Positions 21,019 through 32,953 of a DNA stretch of 64,000 nt are shown piece after piece (positions within the stretch are counted from its first letter, which is position 1; every line of letters starts with the position of its first letter). Origin of the DNA: Hygrophila difformis (Eukaryota; Streptophyta; Magnoliopsida; Lamiales; Acanthaceae); contig JAOANR010000008.1 of NCBI GenBank assembly GCA_030278955.1, forward strand, positions 39,564,148 to 39,628,147, given 5' to 3'. The notes under the pieces were generated by a model that was not told the DNA's origin, searched no databases, and was given only the letters and a program-made list of their open reading frames with translations. A program made the translations under genes and the position numbers.

Positions 21019-21502
21019 CATTACATATTCTTATTACAATGCCATCAAACATTAGGTTCTAAATTACATATTTCAAAGGTGTCTTCTTTCAAATAAAAAA
21101 AATGAACATGTAACCATTGGCACAGTCGATGAGGGATCAATGACATGTAACCAACGACGTCTTCTTTCAGAGAGGGGGTGAATTTTTGAGCATTCAAATA
21201 TTGGTAGAAATGAAGTAGGCAGAACCTGATTGGTGTTAATTATTGCCTTGTTTTTAATTGTATAATTGAAATGAAATAGTCTGATTTGGTGTTTGTAAGA
21301 AGTAAGGAGGTTGTGATTAGTAAGAGTAGTAATGAGTAAGATATAGTGTCAATGGTTTTCTATGCATTTGTGTTTGATATAGTTAAGCGTGAATCGGTTG
21401 TTTCAATGATTACATGTTCATTTTTGTTTTGAAAGAAGACATCGTAGGAATATGTAATTTCGACCCTAGTGTTTGATGGCATTGTAATGTGAATATGTAA
21501 TG
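21019..21502. mobile_element. MITE with inverted ends of about 95 bp
   Basis: The left end starts CATTACATATTC at 21019 and the right end stops GAATATGTAATG at 21502. The two ends stay complementary for about 95 bases with few mismatches (ATTACAATGCCATCAAACA on the left, TGTTTGATGGCATTGTAAT on the right), around about 290 bases of inner sequence. No coding region. A target-site duplication is not evident, so the superfamily is open; long inverted ends would suit a Mutator-type element. Confidence 0.75.
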
Positions 21503-22250
21503 TATCCAATTAGGTTTATTCATGTTTGTAATGGGAATATGATATATATTGAACATATCTTGCTTGTAGTTGTGACAGTATAAAGTGGGCTATAGAAACC
21601 AAAAAAACAAAATATAATGCACAAAAGTAACATATATTGAGTATAATGGACACAACAGTTGGTGCCAATTGTAAAATTTGCAAATGTTGTATAGGATGGA
21701 TTCAGACAAAACGAATAATGTTTTGGCACTCTCCGAGGGATTAAACATTGCCACGTCAGCTAATTAACCACGATTAGTGAATTTACAACGGATTTATTTA
21801 ACAAATGAAGCAAACTATAAGAAATTTTTAACCCCGTGAATGAAAAATTCACATCACTGTTAAAAATTGTTTGAAAAAAAAAAAAAAAAACCTTCATATG
21901 AATTCAAGCCGCCGTCAATGGTTCTGAATGGTTGGTAGTATATCATATCAACATCCATGAAAACCCGTCCATTTTGTTGGGAGTTGTTAGGGTGCAGAGA
22001 CATGATGTACTGCGGATGCTTGTACACCGTTGATGCATTTTGTAAATTGATGGTTGAGATTAATTTAAGGTTAAAATAGTAAATTTGCGTAAAAATAAAA
22101 TGAACGGAAATGAGAGAGTTTTTTGCTACTAATATACGAGTAATATATAATTCAGCGACAATTAATGTATAATTCAGCTACGAAACATTTATTATTCTGT
22201 ATAAAAACGTACCTGAATGTTTTAGTTGAGTCCTTGAATTGTTGATGAAA
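21503..22250. other. No gene seen
   Basis: AT-rich flank. 22040-22085 (TTGATGGTTGAGATTAAT and following) resembles the end of a common type of plant non-coding element; its partial inverse near 23000-23090 suggests that both frame the repeat array between them. Confidence 0.35.
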
Positions 22251-22970
22251 AATCGCTGAATTGTTCTTCATAGCATCGCTGAAGTGTTCTTGGTAGCGTC
22301 GCTGAATTGTTCCTGTAAATGTTGCTGAATTGTTTGTGATATCATCGCTGAAGTGTTCCGTAGCATCGCTGAATTCTTCTTGGTTGAGTCTTATTCTGGG
22401 GTAGGGTCGCTGAATTCCTCTACTTACAATCACTGAAATATACTTGATAGCATCACTGATTTGTTTTTTGTTGCACCGCGGAATTATATTTGGTAGCGTT
22501 GCTGAATTACTCTTGGTAGTGTCGCTGAATTCTTCTTTGTATCGTCGTTGAATTCCTATACTAGTGGTCGCTGAAATGTATTTGATAGCATCCCTTCATT
22601 ATTTTTGGTAGCATCACAGAATTGTTTTGGTAGAATCGCTGAATCATTCTTGGTTGTGTCGCTGAATTATTCTTGGTAGTATCGCTGAATTATGCTAGAT
22701 ACGGTCGCTGAATTCCTCTACTTGTGGTCCCTGAAATATATTTTATAGCATCACTTAATTGTTTTTGGTAACATCGCTGAAATGATCTATTAATAAATTT
22801 GATACGTGTCTTTGATCATAAAAAGATATTATTTGAAATATTAGATATGAATTACCAAATATTTGATATGATTTACCAAATATTAAATATGATAACATAC
22901 TAAATATAAAGTTACCAAATATTAGATATGATAACATGTCTAAAATATTTGTCTTGTCGCTGAAATGATT
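22251..22970. repeat. TCGCTGAA minisatellite-like array 1
   Basis: About 24 degenerate copies of GCATCGCTGAATTGTTCTTG occur at roughly 27-base spacing from 22251 to about 22790, with a last copy near 22957. A higher order is visible: the block with GTCGCTGAATTCCTCTAC, then GCTGAAATAT, then AGCATCAC recurs near 22400, 22545 and 22705, about 150 bases apart. From 22845 to 22935 three copies of TACCAAATATT-type units follow. No protein is encoded. Confidence 0.8.
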
Positions 22971-24943
22971 TGTTATTAAAATGAACTATTATTGTGCTAT
23001 TACAATTATACCCTTATTAACTTACAACCGTTGGATGCTTTTGAATGGCTACGATTGATGCCTTGATGTACTGTGGGTTTACCGTTCCCCATTTTGTTAC
23101 TCTAGAAAGATGATTATCTATTATTTTAAATTGAAGGATCCTAAAGCCCCTCTCAAGCATTCACTAATCCTTTTGTAATCTTAAAGTTGCTCTTGTAAAG
23201 ATTGTACTAAAAATCCTAGAAGACCTTTATCACGAAATTGTGCCGCTTAGGTCTCCTACAAGTTCAATAGAATCACAAAGTTACCCCCATAAGTAGTTTA
23301 TTTCACACTCCTCGAGTGATGCAACTCTGCAAATCTTGATAAATGCTTCAGATGAGCATGCATATGCATTGAGCATCCGGCAACCTTTTGAAGCCAAAAT
23401 GTGTTTTAAGCTTTTATAAGTGTAACTAAATACTATATAATGATCATAACCATAATCCAGATATGCATATATTCTCATGAGAATTTTGAGGAAAGTTGAG
23501 AACAGTAACAACTTTTTATTAGCGGAAAGTGTTAACCTAAGAGATTATAAGCCACTGAGACACAAACACTAGATACAAAAATACAAAAAATCACACTGAA
23601 AAAGGGAAGCACACCACTAAGATTTTGATTCATCTTTACAATATACAATATGCATCATGCCAACATCATAGCAAAAAGATTATATTGTAATTGTATATTG
23701 TTCACCATTCATGAAGTTGTCTAGGGACATCATATAAAAATAGCTTCACTGGGGTAGGTTTAATTAAAATAAGCTGAACTCGAGGAATATCACTAGTTCA
23801 AGCTTGATTCAGTAATGATAACACGTGAGAATATCAGCATTTCCCTGTCCCTCGGCATCATAGTTGATGATTCTCAGCCTTTGCAAACTGTGATTGTTGG
23901 TTTGTAGGCTCTGATTCTCAGGTAGTTCATACACATCATTTCTATGGAAGAGAATCATCAAGCATGGATGCCAAGGGATAGGGTACATACATCTAGACAC
24001 ATGGCAAAAAGATCTCACAAACCTAGAAGCTCTAAAAAGCATCCCTGAATTTAGTTACTCTCCATGTTTCTATCTATCTATCTATCATACTAATATTTTT
24101 CATATTTTCATATTTATTCAAGGGTTGAGATATGTTCGACTCAATGAATGATCAATACCAATTAATGAGTAGAATCTCTACTCAGTGAACGATCAATATC
24201 GATTAATGTTCATGCACCAAAAATGTTTTAAGAGCAATAACTAAAACATAATCTAAAGATTAACATGCGGGGTATATTGCTATCCTTCATCTAGTAAGAG
24301 GATTCAAATTCAACTACAGGATGCTCAAAGCACACAAAAATAATTATGGATATTTAAAAACAGAAAATGTACAGACAGAACAGTATTTCATTAATTACTA
24401 AATTTTGCAATCTGTGAAAAGATTTAATACAGGCTGCAATATCAAATCTCATGTTAGTTTTTAGTTATGTAGAAAGTTGGGTTGAAATCCAAGTCTGATA
24501 AAACAAAATTTGACCAAACTTTATGACATCCATAAGCACAATTTATTTATAAAACGAAAAGGATGGAGCACCTAATTGGAATCACTGGCCTAGTATCATC
24601 ATCAATCAACACTGATCAGCTCAAAACAACCATCTAAAATTGACATGCACAAACAGTATCAGCTACAACTGTTCAACCCATTCTAGTAGCACAGTCGATG
24701 AATTGATGGCAAAAAGAGATAGAGGCAATTAAAGGAACACCACAGAATCCTCATTAATAACCACAACAGATCAGATAGGCAATCAAAGGAACACCGAACT
24801 CACAATCAATTACAACTTACCAATTAGTTAACAGAATCTGAGAAACAAAAAAAGTGCAAACGTATAATTAACATTGAGCGCGGATATTATGAAATGAGGA
24901 CATTTGACTTGTTTCAAAAGCAAAATCATGAACCAGGTGACTT
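22971..24943. other. No gene recognised downstream of the SERF gene
   Basis: Two minus-strand frames of 76-77 codons (23281-23511 and 23809-24042) have no recognised family. They may be chance or part of a long 3' untranslated region of the minus-strand gene that ends at 24944. TCTATCTATC repeats occur near 24073. Otherwise AT-rich and unstructured. Confidence 0.4.
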
Positions 24944-26010
24944 CTATTTCTTGGTACTTTTGTCTCCAGCGTTACTGCCACCTGCCCCCTGAGCTGCCTT
25001 CTTTGCTGCCTTTTCCTGAAGGGCCTTTGCATCCCTGCATACATCCACAAACACATTCATAAGGAATTATTATTTCAAGAAGTATTAAATCTTTTAGGAT
25101 CATCAAGGAGAACAAATAGAATAAACAGATAATTCTATTGACATCCATATATTTCCCTATTCGTAAAACACTAAAACTTGTGCACCTAATCCCATAATGA
25201 AATAAAGTAAAACATATCTTCCAAAGTCAACTAACAGGCTATGGTGTAATAAAAACACCGAATCCTACAATGATGTGCACTTGGACCACGATAAAATATT
25301 GATGTTTCTGTTTAATGACAATGTCAAAAGATGGTGAACTGCAAAGATTAAACTATGAAGGTTATCCCTGCCAACAAAAATTAATTTCGTTCATAAGCCT
25401 ATCCTATTTGACCATATCATGTTCTTCAATTTCCAATCGCAAGGTGAAGAACAAAGTCAAAAACACAGATCTTGAGGACTTTTGCAATAAGAAACAACAC
25501 AAACCAATCACACCATGCATAGTAATGAAGCGCAATCAAGAAAACCTAATCTCACAAAATTCAAAATCTTAAAAATAGCTAGACACAATTTCCTAATCAA
25601 ATCCAGATGCAACAGCAACAAAAACGAAAGAAAAAATCCAAAGAGTCCTGAGAACAAGGCAAACCAGTAACGATCATATGATGAATGAGGATACCTTTCG
25701 CGGCGCTGTTCTGGGGTCAACCCATCATCTTTACCCTTAGCTTTGCTCGCATTCCGCGCCTGAGCCCTTTCCCTGTCACGATCCCTTTGATTTCCACGTT
25801 AGTTTCAGTTAAGGAAAAAGGGGAAAAATTGCAAATTTGTCCGTTTAATGATCAATTTGAAAACAAATTAAGTAAAGAAAACAAGAAAAACAAAGGGTTT
25901 CGTTGTTGACACACGAGAAACACAATTGAGGTGTACAATTGAGAGAAACAGGCATTGAAGACAGAAAAGGGCGAAACTGAAAGAGGAAGGAATGGAAGGA
26001 TATGAGTCAT
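24944..26010 (-). CDS. SERF/4F5 family small basic protein, three exons
   Basis: Minus strand. Exon 1 is 26010-26004 (ATGACTC), exon 2 is 25797-25695, exon 3 is 25034-24944. Joined, they give 66 residues: MTRGNQRDRDRERAQAR, then DDGLTPEQRRERDAKALQEK, AAKKAAQ and a Gly/Ser/Lys end. This is the pattern and size of the SERF (4F5) family; animal SERF proteins bind RNA and influence amyloid formation, while the plant role is not established. Intron 2 (25694-25035) is GT-AG. Intron 1 (26003-25798) is of AT-AC type and has U12 signals, and only this junction restores the conserved MTRGNQ start. All exons are undamaged, so the gene is probably active. The downstream transcript end is not defined. Confidence 0.88.
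25798..26003 (-). other. U12-type AT-AC intron in the SERF gene
   Basis: On the minus strand the intron begins ATATCCTT (26003-25996), the U12 donor consensus, and ends with AAC just before exon 2. TTCCTTAACT stands 18 to 9 bases before the 3' end and matches the U12 branch-site consensus TTCCTTAAC. No GT-AG alternative near these points would give the conserved protein start. Length 206 bases. Confidence 0.85.
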
Positions 26011-26117
26011 GATGGAAGTGCGCGGCCGAGGGAATGAATCAAAGTCTGCGGATAGAGGCGAGGAGACGCTAATCTGACTTTCTCCCGATGAGCGAATTCA
26101 TGTCTGCAGTATGAAGT

Positions 26118-26127
26118 CTTTATATAT
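26118..26127 (-). promoter_or_regulatory. TATA box of the SERF gene
   Basis: The minus strand reads ATATATAAAG about 108-117 bases before the ATG at 26010. A start of transcription near 26090 would give a leader of about 80 bases. Confidence 0.55.
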
Positions 26128-26324
26128 CTTGTTTTTTGGGGCCATACAGCTGGTTTCAGCTTTTATTCTATTTTTTAAAAAAAGGAATAAGAATAAGAAT
26201 ATACTTCTATTACACATCTATCAAGATGCCCTACCCAATGGCCTTTGGTCTACCCACTAATTTTCGTGAATTACCTTTGATCATGTAATACTAATCTCCG
26301 GAGTATTTGTATAGACACCCGGCG

Positions 26325-27583
26325 TGGTCGCCGGAACAAATTGACTGATAATACCCACATTTCTGGATGGTCCGGTATCCAGGCAACGGATCAAAAGATT
26401 CCGTTTATCGTTTTCTATTGCAGGAAATAGATAAAACTGAGCCCAAAGGAGCCAAAATGATGCAGCTGTTGATCCAGTTTGAAGAATATCGAAAGGAGCC
26501 GGGACCAATCACTCTGGGTCCCACCTCCTCGAACTGAAACGGGAAGAAGGATGACCTCCAAATGCAAATACGGATCAAATTAGCATGAAGAGGTCAAAAA
26601 GGAGGGTCTCACCATCACCGTTGTCGTAGCCGCCGCCGCTGCCGTCGCCGTCGCAGGAAAGTTCGCCGGAGCTCCGGCGAGGCTGGAATCTGATTAGAAT
26701 CTGGCCGGAGGTTCGTCGGAAAATTCACCAGTCAACGGAGGTCAACGTCGGAACAGTACAGTGGACCCCAGCCCCAAATCAGTCCGGGAGTCTTCAAGTC
26801 CAGGACCCCCGTCGCTAAACAAGTTCCCCCGTAGCTAGACCGAGGCTTACGACGTGATCCCTCGGCTTACGACGTGTGACCTACGACGCTAAGCATCACC
26901 CCTGTCGCAAGACAATGCCTCACGACGTGGTCCTTTGCCTTATGACGCGGAACCTACGACGCTAGACCACACTCACGTCGCTAGACCAGGTTAGCGTCGT
27001 ACCCCGGTCTTGCAACGAGAGCCCTCCGGCCCAGCCAGCTTACGAAGCGGAACCGCTCCACGACGCGAGACGAGGATCACGATGTAATTCGAGGCCCGCG
27101 TCGTCCAGCCCAGTTTTTGTTTCTTTTTCATTTCCGATTGTTGAAAACGATCTAGGATTGTTTAATGTACTTGTACTGGTTGTTGAATGGGGTTTCCCTA
27201 TATATATGGGAACCCTAACATTTGTCACATACTTGATCATTTTGAATACAATCCTTCATTTTATCAAAGTCATTTTTACTCCTTGAGAGCATCATTTGCT
27301 CTCAACAATCTTGTGAATCCTTCCCTTGTGGAACCTCGCACCATTGTTGTTTCAAACCGACTCCAATGGAAGCAAGATCGATGCATTTGGAGAGGGCATG
27401 CTCGGGTTAGTTCGGTCTAATCCTTGAATCGAGTCCGGGTCACCTTCGATCTAGGTTTGGGTATCTTTCATTTTCTTGTTTGTTCTTCATTTTCCATCAT
27501 CTTCACCTCTCGGCCTTACCACCTCTTTCATTGTAAAATCTATACATTGCAATATTGTCGAGAATCGGTCTAGGGCTACGACA
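26325..27583 (+). repeat. 5' LTR of the chromovirus-like element
   Basis: It matches 34154-35375 nearly throughout. The middle (about 26810-27105) is packed with ACGACG and CGTCGT. The end carries a TATATATGGG promoter-like site near 27200. A GCCGCCGCCGCT stretch near 26625 is missing from the 3' copy. Confidence 0.9.
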
Positions 27584-27598
27584 TAATATATAAAATTT

Positions 27599-27610
27599 TG
27601 GTATCAGAGC
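27599..27610 (+). other. Primer binding site, tRNA-iMet type
   Basis: TGGTATCAGAGC is complementary to the 3' end of plant initiator tRNA-Met. It lies 15 bases after the LTR end, further away than usual. Confidence 0.85.
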
Positions 27611-28162
27611 CTATCTTGACATTTGCAATAGGATTTTCCATCTTCTCCATATTTTTATTTTTTATTTTGTTTTTTACACCATTAAAATCGAAAAACCCTA
27701 AAAATATTGTTCTTGGTTTTTGTCTTGGTTTACCCTGGTTGTGAGTGTTCTTGTTTATTTCCCATCTTGTGTTGCTTGAATCTGTCCCTATTGCCTCCTT
27801 GTATCATCCGTGAGCTTAACTTGCTTGTTTGATTGTGTTTGCATGATTAAATAGGTGATTAAGGGTTGGACAAGTGTTGGGATATCTAGAGTTTGGGTTT
27901 GAGTGAGTTTGGTTGGGAAATATTTGTTGAAGGTGTTCTTGATGTTCTTGATTTATGTATGAATGTTGTATGAACACCAAGAGTGTTCTTGAGGCATACT
28001 GTTTGATCGAAAAAATTGTAACAGTTAAGTGTTATTAGGATTTATAAGGGGACATATAGTCGTGCACGGTACAACCACTTTTTGGGGTTTTGATTGCTCC
28101 TGTACAACTTGCCGAGTTTGTTGGAAGAAGTGGGAGTGGGTCACTTTCAGGGAAAAGGACAA

Positions 28163-28545
28163 GGGTCACCGCCTACGACGCTAAACCCCTCCTACGACGT
28201 CAAACAGCTTCACGTCGTAAGCCAAGGCTAGCGACGTACTCTCATTAAAGAGGAAACACACAAGGCAGAACACTCACGATGCGATCCCTACGATGCAAAA
28301 CAACCTCCACGTCGTAAGCCCAGGCTCACGTCGTAACTCGCAAATCAAGTCAAGTCAAGGGGACGCCGTCCATTTACAACGCGAAGCAAAGCTACGACGC
28401 TAGACCTGTCTCACGACGTGATCTAGGCTAGCGTCGTCCATCCCAGAAATGAAGGGCATCCCACGTCACTAGGCCCTACGACGCCAAGCTCAGTTTCACG
28501 ACGTGATCGTCTAGGGACGTACTCCCTCTAGCGTCGTACCAGCCA
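28163..28545. repeat. ACGACG/CGTCGT cluster in the element leader
   Basis: About 20 copies of TACGACG, CACGACG, CACGTCG or GCGTCG occur in under 400 bases, alternating in direction, as in the middle of both LTRs. It is CpG-rich and has no reading frame. Confidence 0.7.
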
Positions 28546-29160
28546 CCAGAATTCGAAATTTGAATTTCCCACCATTTCAACAAGCTGCCACGTGTCAAGC
28601 ATTCAAGCAAACAACATTAATCACGTGTGTTATGGGGAATTTAATATTTTGTGTGTTTGAGTGTTACAATAAAGTGAATATCGGACTGACACAATCGTGA
28701 AACCTAGCCCTTGAAGCCACTTGAGCATTTTTGCAATAAAGTGGATATTGGACTGGCACCCTTGTGAAACCTAGCCCGAGAAGTCACTTGAGTAAACTGG
28801 GTTTATTCCACGAGTGATTTTCCTTGTGAGGTTTAATTTTTCCACTTCCATATCGGGTCCATATACAATGTCCATTACCTGCAATACTTGTTTAAAAACT
28901 GTGAACATAGATCAGATTGCATTAAGCTCACGCTTCTGTGCTGTTTATTGATTGAGTCGGGCAGTCCAATTTGAATCTTGGACTGCACATCACATATTTA
29001 TCCTTGTGCATCTTACTATTCCTTGGAGCAGGTTAATTTCAACAGGGTGTCTGGAACCAATGAAGCTGTGTGAGAGAGAAACACTTAGGAGTTCACTCTA
29101 CATATTTTCTGTTTATTTTGCTAACTTTCTTTATATCTATAAAATATTTTTCTTTGTGAG

Positions 29161-30620
29161 ATGGCAGGACGCACTGAACCAGCCATGTCTGATTTAATGG
29201 AGATGATGCGGAGATTGACTGAGACTAGTGCCACGAAGACAGACATCGACACATTACAACAATCTTTAAATGACAATTCTTCTAAAATTGAGGTTGTAGA
29301 TAAACGTGTTGATTATATTGTGAATGACATTGCAGGTAGGGTAAAATTCCAGAACGAGGTGATCCAGAGAGAGGTTATAAACCCGAGTTGAGAGAAGATT
29401 GGAAGAAGCCTTCTATAAGACCTCAACTCAGAACGCCACACCTCCCTTACCGACAGTGGCACCACCTGTTCCAAAAATTATACTCGAAGGGACTAGCGGG
29501 GTCTCACAAGCCGACATGAATGCCGCAGAAGAAGCCATAGCCGAGCACGACGTACAATTTGGGGAATTTGACCGTAGCTTAGGACCTCGATCCAGTGCCC
29601 GGCATTGCCTGCATCCACCATTGCGGACAACCCCTATAGGTCAACCCGAAGCCCAGGCAGCTGATCCATTAGCTATGCCGCCGCCTCCTCCTGTCGGGAG
29701 GCCTGCTCAACCTGATACACCACCACCATTTGCAAGACACCGATTAAATTTTGAACCAGTTGCTGATTTCGAAGAAGGGCCACGGATGGATGACAATCTG
29801 AAAAGCATTAAGTTCATTATTCCTGCATTCAAGGGAACTAGTGATCCTAATAAATTTCTTGATTGGAGGCACTCGATGGAAATGATCTACAACTGCCACA
29901 ACTATTCAGACTTCAAGAAGGTCCAGTTGGTCGTGACTGAGTTCAAGGACTACGCACAAATCTGGAGGAAGAAATACTGTCTGATCTCCATACTGCGGGA
30001 AGACCAAAAATCGCCAATTGGGAACATTTGTTGGATATATGCAACATCGTTTTGTACCTCATACTTATAAGCTTGACATGTACATGAAATTAGTGGGCCT
30101 CAAACAACGATCCAAAACAGTAGAAGAGTACTATTGTGAGATGGAAACGCTCATGATGAGGGCTCAAATTAGTGAGGACCCTCAAATTACGCTTGCCAGA
30201 TTCGCCAAGTATCTGAGGCCCGAAATCCATGAAGAAATGGAGATGAGGGGCTACATCAACATCACCGAGCTGTTTCGCAAAGCTGCTAGGTTTGAGGTAC
30301 AACTGAAATGCAAAACCCATCGGCCCACTCCAACTCCCGCAGGACACCATAACTACAATCCTAACAAGCCTTGGTTGATACGACCCCCACCGAATTACAA
30401 GCCGCCGCAACTGCAGTAGCAACAGCAAGGTCGGGATCGATAGAGAGGATTTGATTTAGGACAGGCCTTTAGAGCTTACGATCAGAAAGAAAGAAATCGG
30501 GCACCAGCCCAGCCCAGGCTCAAGGCCGTGACCAAAGACGACCTGTTCAGGATAAAGGGGAAATCATTTGCTTCAAATGTGGAAAGCGAGGACACTATGT
30601 GAATGAATGCAACAACCCGC
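29161..30620 (+). pseudogene. gag: gag of the chromovirus-like element, several frames
   Basis: The frame starts at ATG 29161 (MAGRTEPAMSDLMEMMRRL) with a coiled-coil start and stops at 29389. The gag continues in another frame (29399-30070) with a Pro-rich part and the core DDNLKSIKFIIPAFKGTSDP, FLDWRHSMEMIYNCHNYS. It goes on in a third frame (30018-30419) as VEEYYCEMETLMMRA. A zinc knuckle CFKCGKRGHYVNEC is coded at 30562-30603. At least two frameshifts and a few stops break it. Confidence 0.85.
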
Positions 30621-31585
30621 CAAAGAGAGTGGCTGTCCTCAATACTGGTGAGGACCAGAGACCAGTTGTAGAGATTGAACCGGGTGTATTTAAGATTTAT
30701 GACTCAGAAGATGAGATGGAATTTGATGATCCTGAACTACAAGAGCATCACCAAGGAAAATCGGTCATTCCCGAAGTCCTAACTGAAGATGAGGACGACA
30801 TGAACATTTTGGTTGCTATGAGATCTTTGAGTGCTGACAGAGAACCAGAAGCAGCGGACAACGAACAAAGGGAGAATCTTTTCCATTGCAGTTGTACTAT
30901 ATTAGGCAATAATGCCACTGTCATTGTTGATAATGGTAGCTGCACTAATGTTGTAAGTTTATATATTGTTCGCAGATTAATGCTACCAACTGAAGAGCAC
31001 TCCAAGCCCTACCAATTGATGTGGATGAACCAAAGCAGCTGGACCAAGGTCACACAACAAGCTTGGGTCCCGATCACCAAGGGATCATACTCTGAAAAGG
31101 TCTTATGTGACGTTGTGCCAATGGATGCTTGTCATGTCTTATTGGGTAGGCCGTGGTTATTTGACAAAGATGCCACATATAGAGAAAAAGCGAATGTACT
31201 GTACTTTAAGCACGAACAGCGTGATTATTTGTTTAAGCCATTATCTGTCAAAGTTGTTCGGCTTGACCAAGAGAAGTTGAAGGAAAACATTGCACAAGAA
31301 GAAGCCAATTTCAAGGCAAAGGTCAGGGGCAAAGCCAAAGTCGGTGAGCTATCTGCTGGAACAACTCCCTTAATTCAATGTTTGATATTGACTAAAGCCG
31401 AGTTCAAGCAAGCCGCGCTAGAACCTGAATTTACATGTCACTGTTTCCTTGCTTATTTTAAACAGATGACTCCATATATTAAAACTATCACTGCTGCACC
31501 TGAAATGCCTTTAAAATTTTCTGAAATGCTTGACGGAACAAAGATGTTTTTTCGGATGAAGTCCCAGCTGGACTCCCACCATTGA
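30599..31585 (+). pseudogene. Protease part of the chromovirus-like polyprotein
   Basis: The open frame carries the aspartic protease core as VDNGSCTNVVS (about 30940), with Asn where this lineage usually has Gly after Asp, then LLGRPWLFDKDATY. It ends with the linker to RT at a TGA (31583-31585), where the frame changes. Protease would cut the polyprotein in the particle; the changed core and the broken frame make activity unlikely. Confidence 0.8.
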
Positions 31586-31591
31586 GAGGCG

Positions 31592-32953
31592 TTGAGCATC
31601 GAATTGTTTCGTTCCCGGACCTCCATCCCAAACAGGCCCGCCTACCGCATGAATCCCAAGGAAACAAAGGAGATACAACGGCAGGTGCAAGCGTTACTTG
31701 ACAAGGGATGCGTCCGAGAAAGCCTTTCACCATGTGCAGTCCCAGTCTTACTTGTGCCGAAGAAGAACGGTGAATGGCGGATGTGTGTTGATTGCCGAGC
31801 AGTTAATGCCATCACCATCAAGTAACGCCATCCGATTTTGAGACTGGATGAGATGCTTGATGAATTGGGAGGAGCCAGCATATTCACAAAGATTGACCTG
31901 AAGAGTGGCTATCATCAGATACAAATGCAACCTGGTGACGAATGGAAGACCGCCTTCACGACCAAATTCCGTCTATACGAATGGCTTGTCATGCCATTCG
32001 GGCTGACAAATGCGCATTCTACGTTTATGCGTCTGATGAATGAAACTCTAAGACAATTTATTGGGAAATTTGTTGTATATATTGATGACATCTTGATTTA
32101 TAGTTGTACTAATGCAGATCATGTTTCTCATGTTCAACAGGTGTTGAGCAAACTTCGATAGATGGAACTATATGCCAACTACGAGAAGTGTATCTTCTGT
32201 GTGCTAGATGTTACTTTTCTGGGATTCGTGGTAGGAAAGGATGGTCTCAAAGTGGACGAATCTAAGATCCGAGCAATATCCAAATGGAAGCCACCCACCT
32301 TTGTGCATGAAATTCGCAGTTTCTTGGGTCCGAGTGGCTTCTTCCGATGATTCATGCCACAGTTCAGTGTGATCGCGGCCCCAATCACTTCATTGCTAAA
32401 GAAGGAAAATCAGTTTAAGTGGGGGCCGAGCCAGCAAAAAACGTTTGATGAGTTGAAAGAAAAGCTGACCCATGTACCTGTATTAGCATTACCAAATTTT
32501 GACTTACCGTTTGAAATTGAAAGCGATGCATCATGTACTGGTATGGGAGAATTTCTGCTGCAAGAAGGACGACCAATATCGTATTACAACGAGAAGTTCA
32601 GTGGAGCATAGTTGAACTACTCGACGTATGACAAAGAATTGTATGCTAGTGTTCGAGCGCTAAAGACTTGGCAGCACTACCTTCGAGGTAGAGAGTTTGT
32701 GATGAATACCGATCACGAGACCTTGAAGCATATCGGACAACAAGGCCAGCTCAACAAGAGACATGCTCGTTGGGGCACTTTCATCGAGGCCTTTCCATAC
32801 GTGATCCGGTATAAGAAAGGAAAAGACAACGTTGTAGCAGATGCACTTTCGAGAAGGACTGCATCGGTCACATTCACTGCAACCAGGGTCATTGGTTTTG
32901 AGCATGTCAAAAGTCAGTATGCTACTGACGAGGATTTTAAAGAAATTTTTTAG
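31592..32953 (+). pseudogene. pol: Reverse transcriptase and RNase H, five stops
   Basis: RT reads [51 protein letters not shown] and the catalytic YIDD (about 32080-32091). RNase H follows with DASCTGMGEFLLQE and VVADALSRR. Stops lie at 31822 (TAA for an expected Tyr), 32159 (TAG for Gln), 32348 (TGA for Arg), 32609 (TAG) and 32951 (TAG). Four of the five fit C-to-T change. A few catalytic positions survive, but no full product can be made. Confidence 0.88.

Noticed and set aside
22251..22970. Repeat array that could be taken for a CRISPR-like array
   Set aside because: Repeats are degenerate, without constant-length spacers, in a plant nuclear region; it is a minisatellite-like array.
23809..24042. 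77-codon minus frame behind an AG
   Set aside because: No family likeness and no matching exon; could be 3' UTR or chance.
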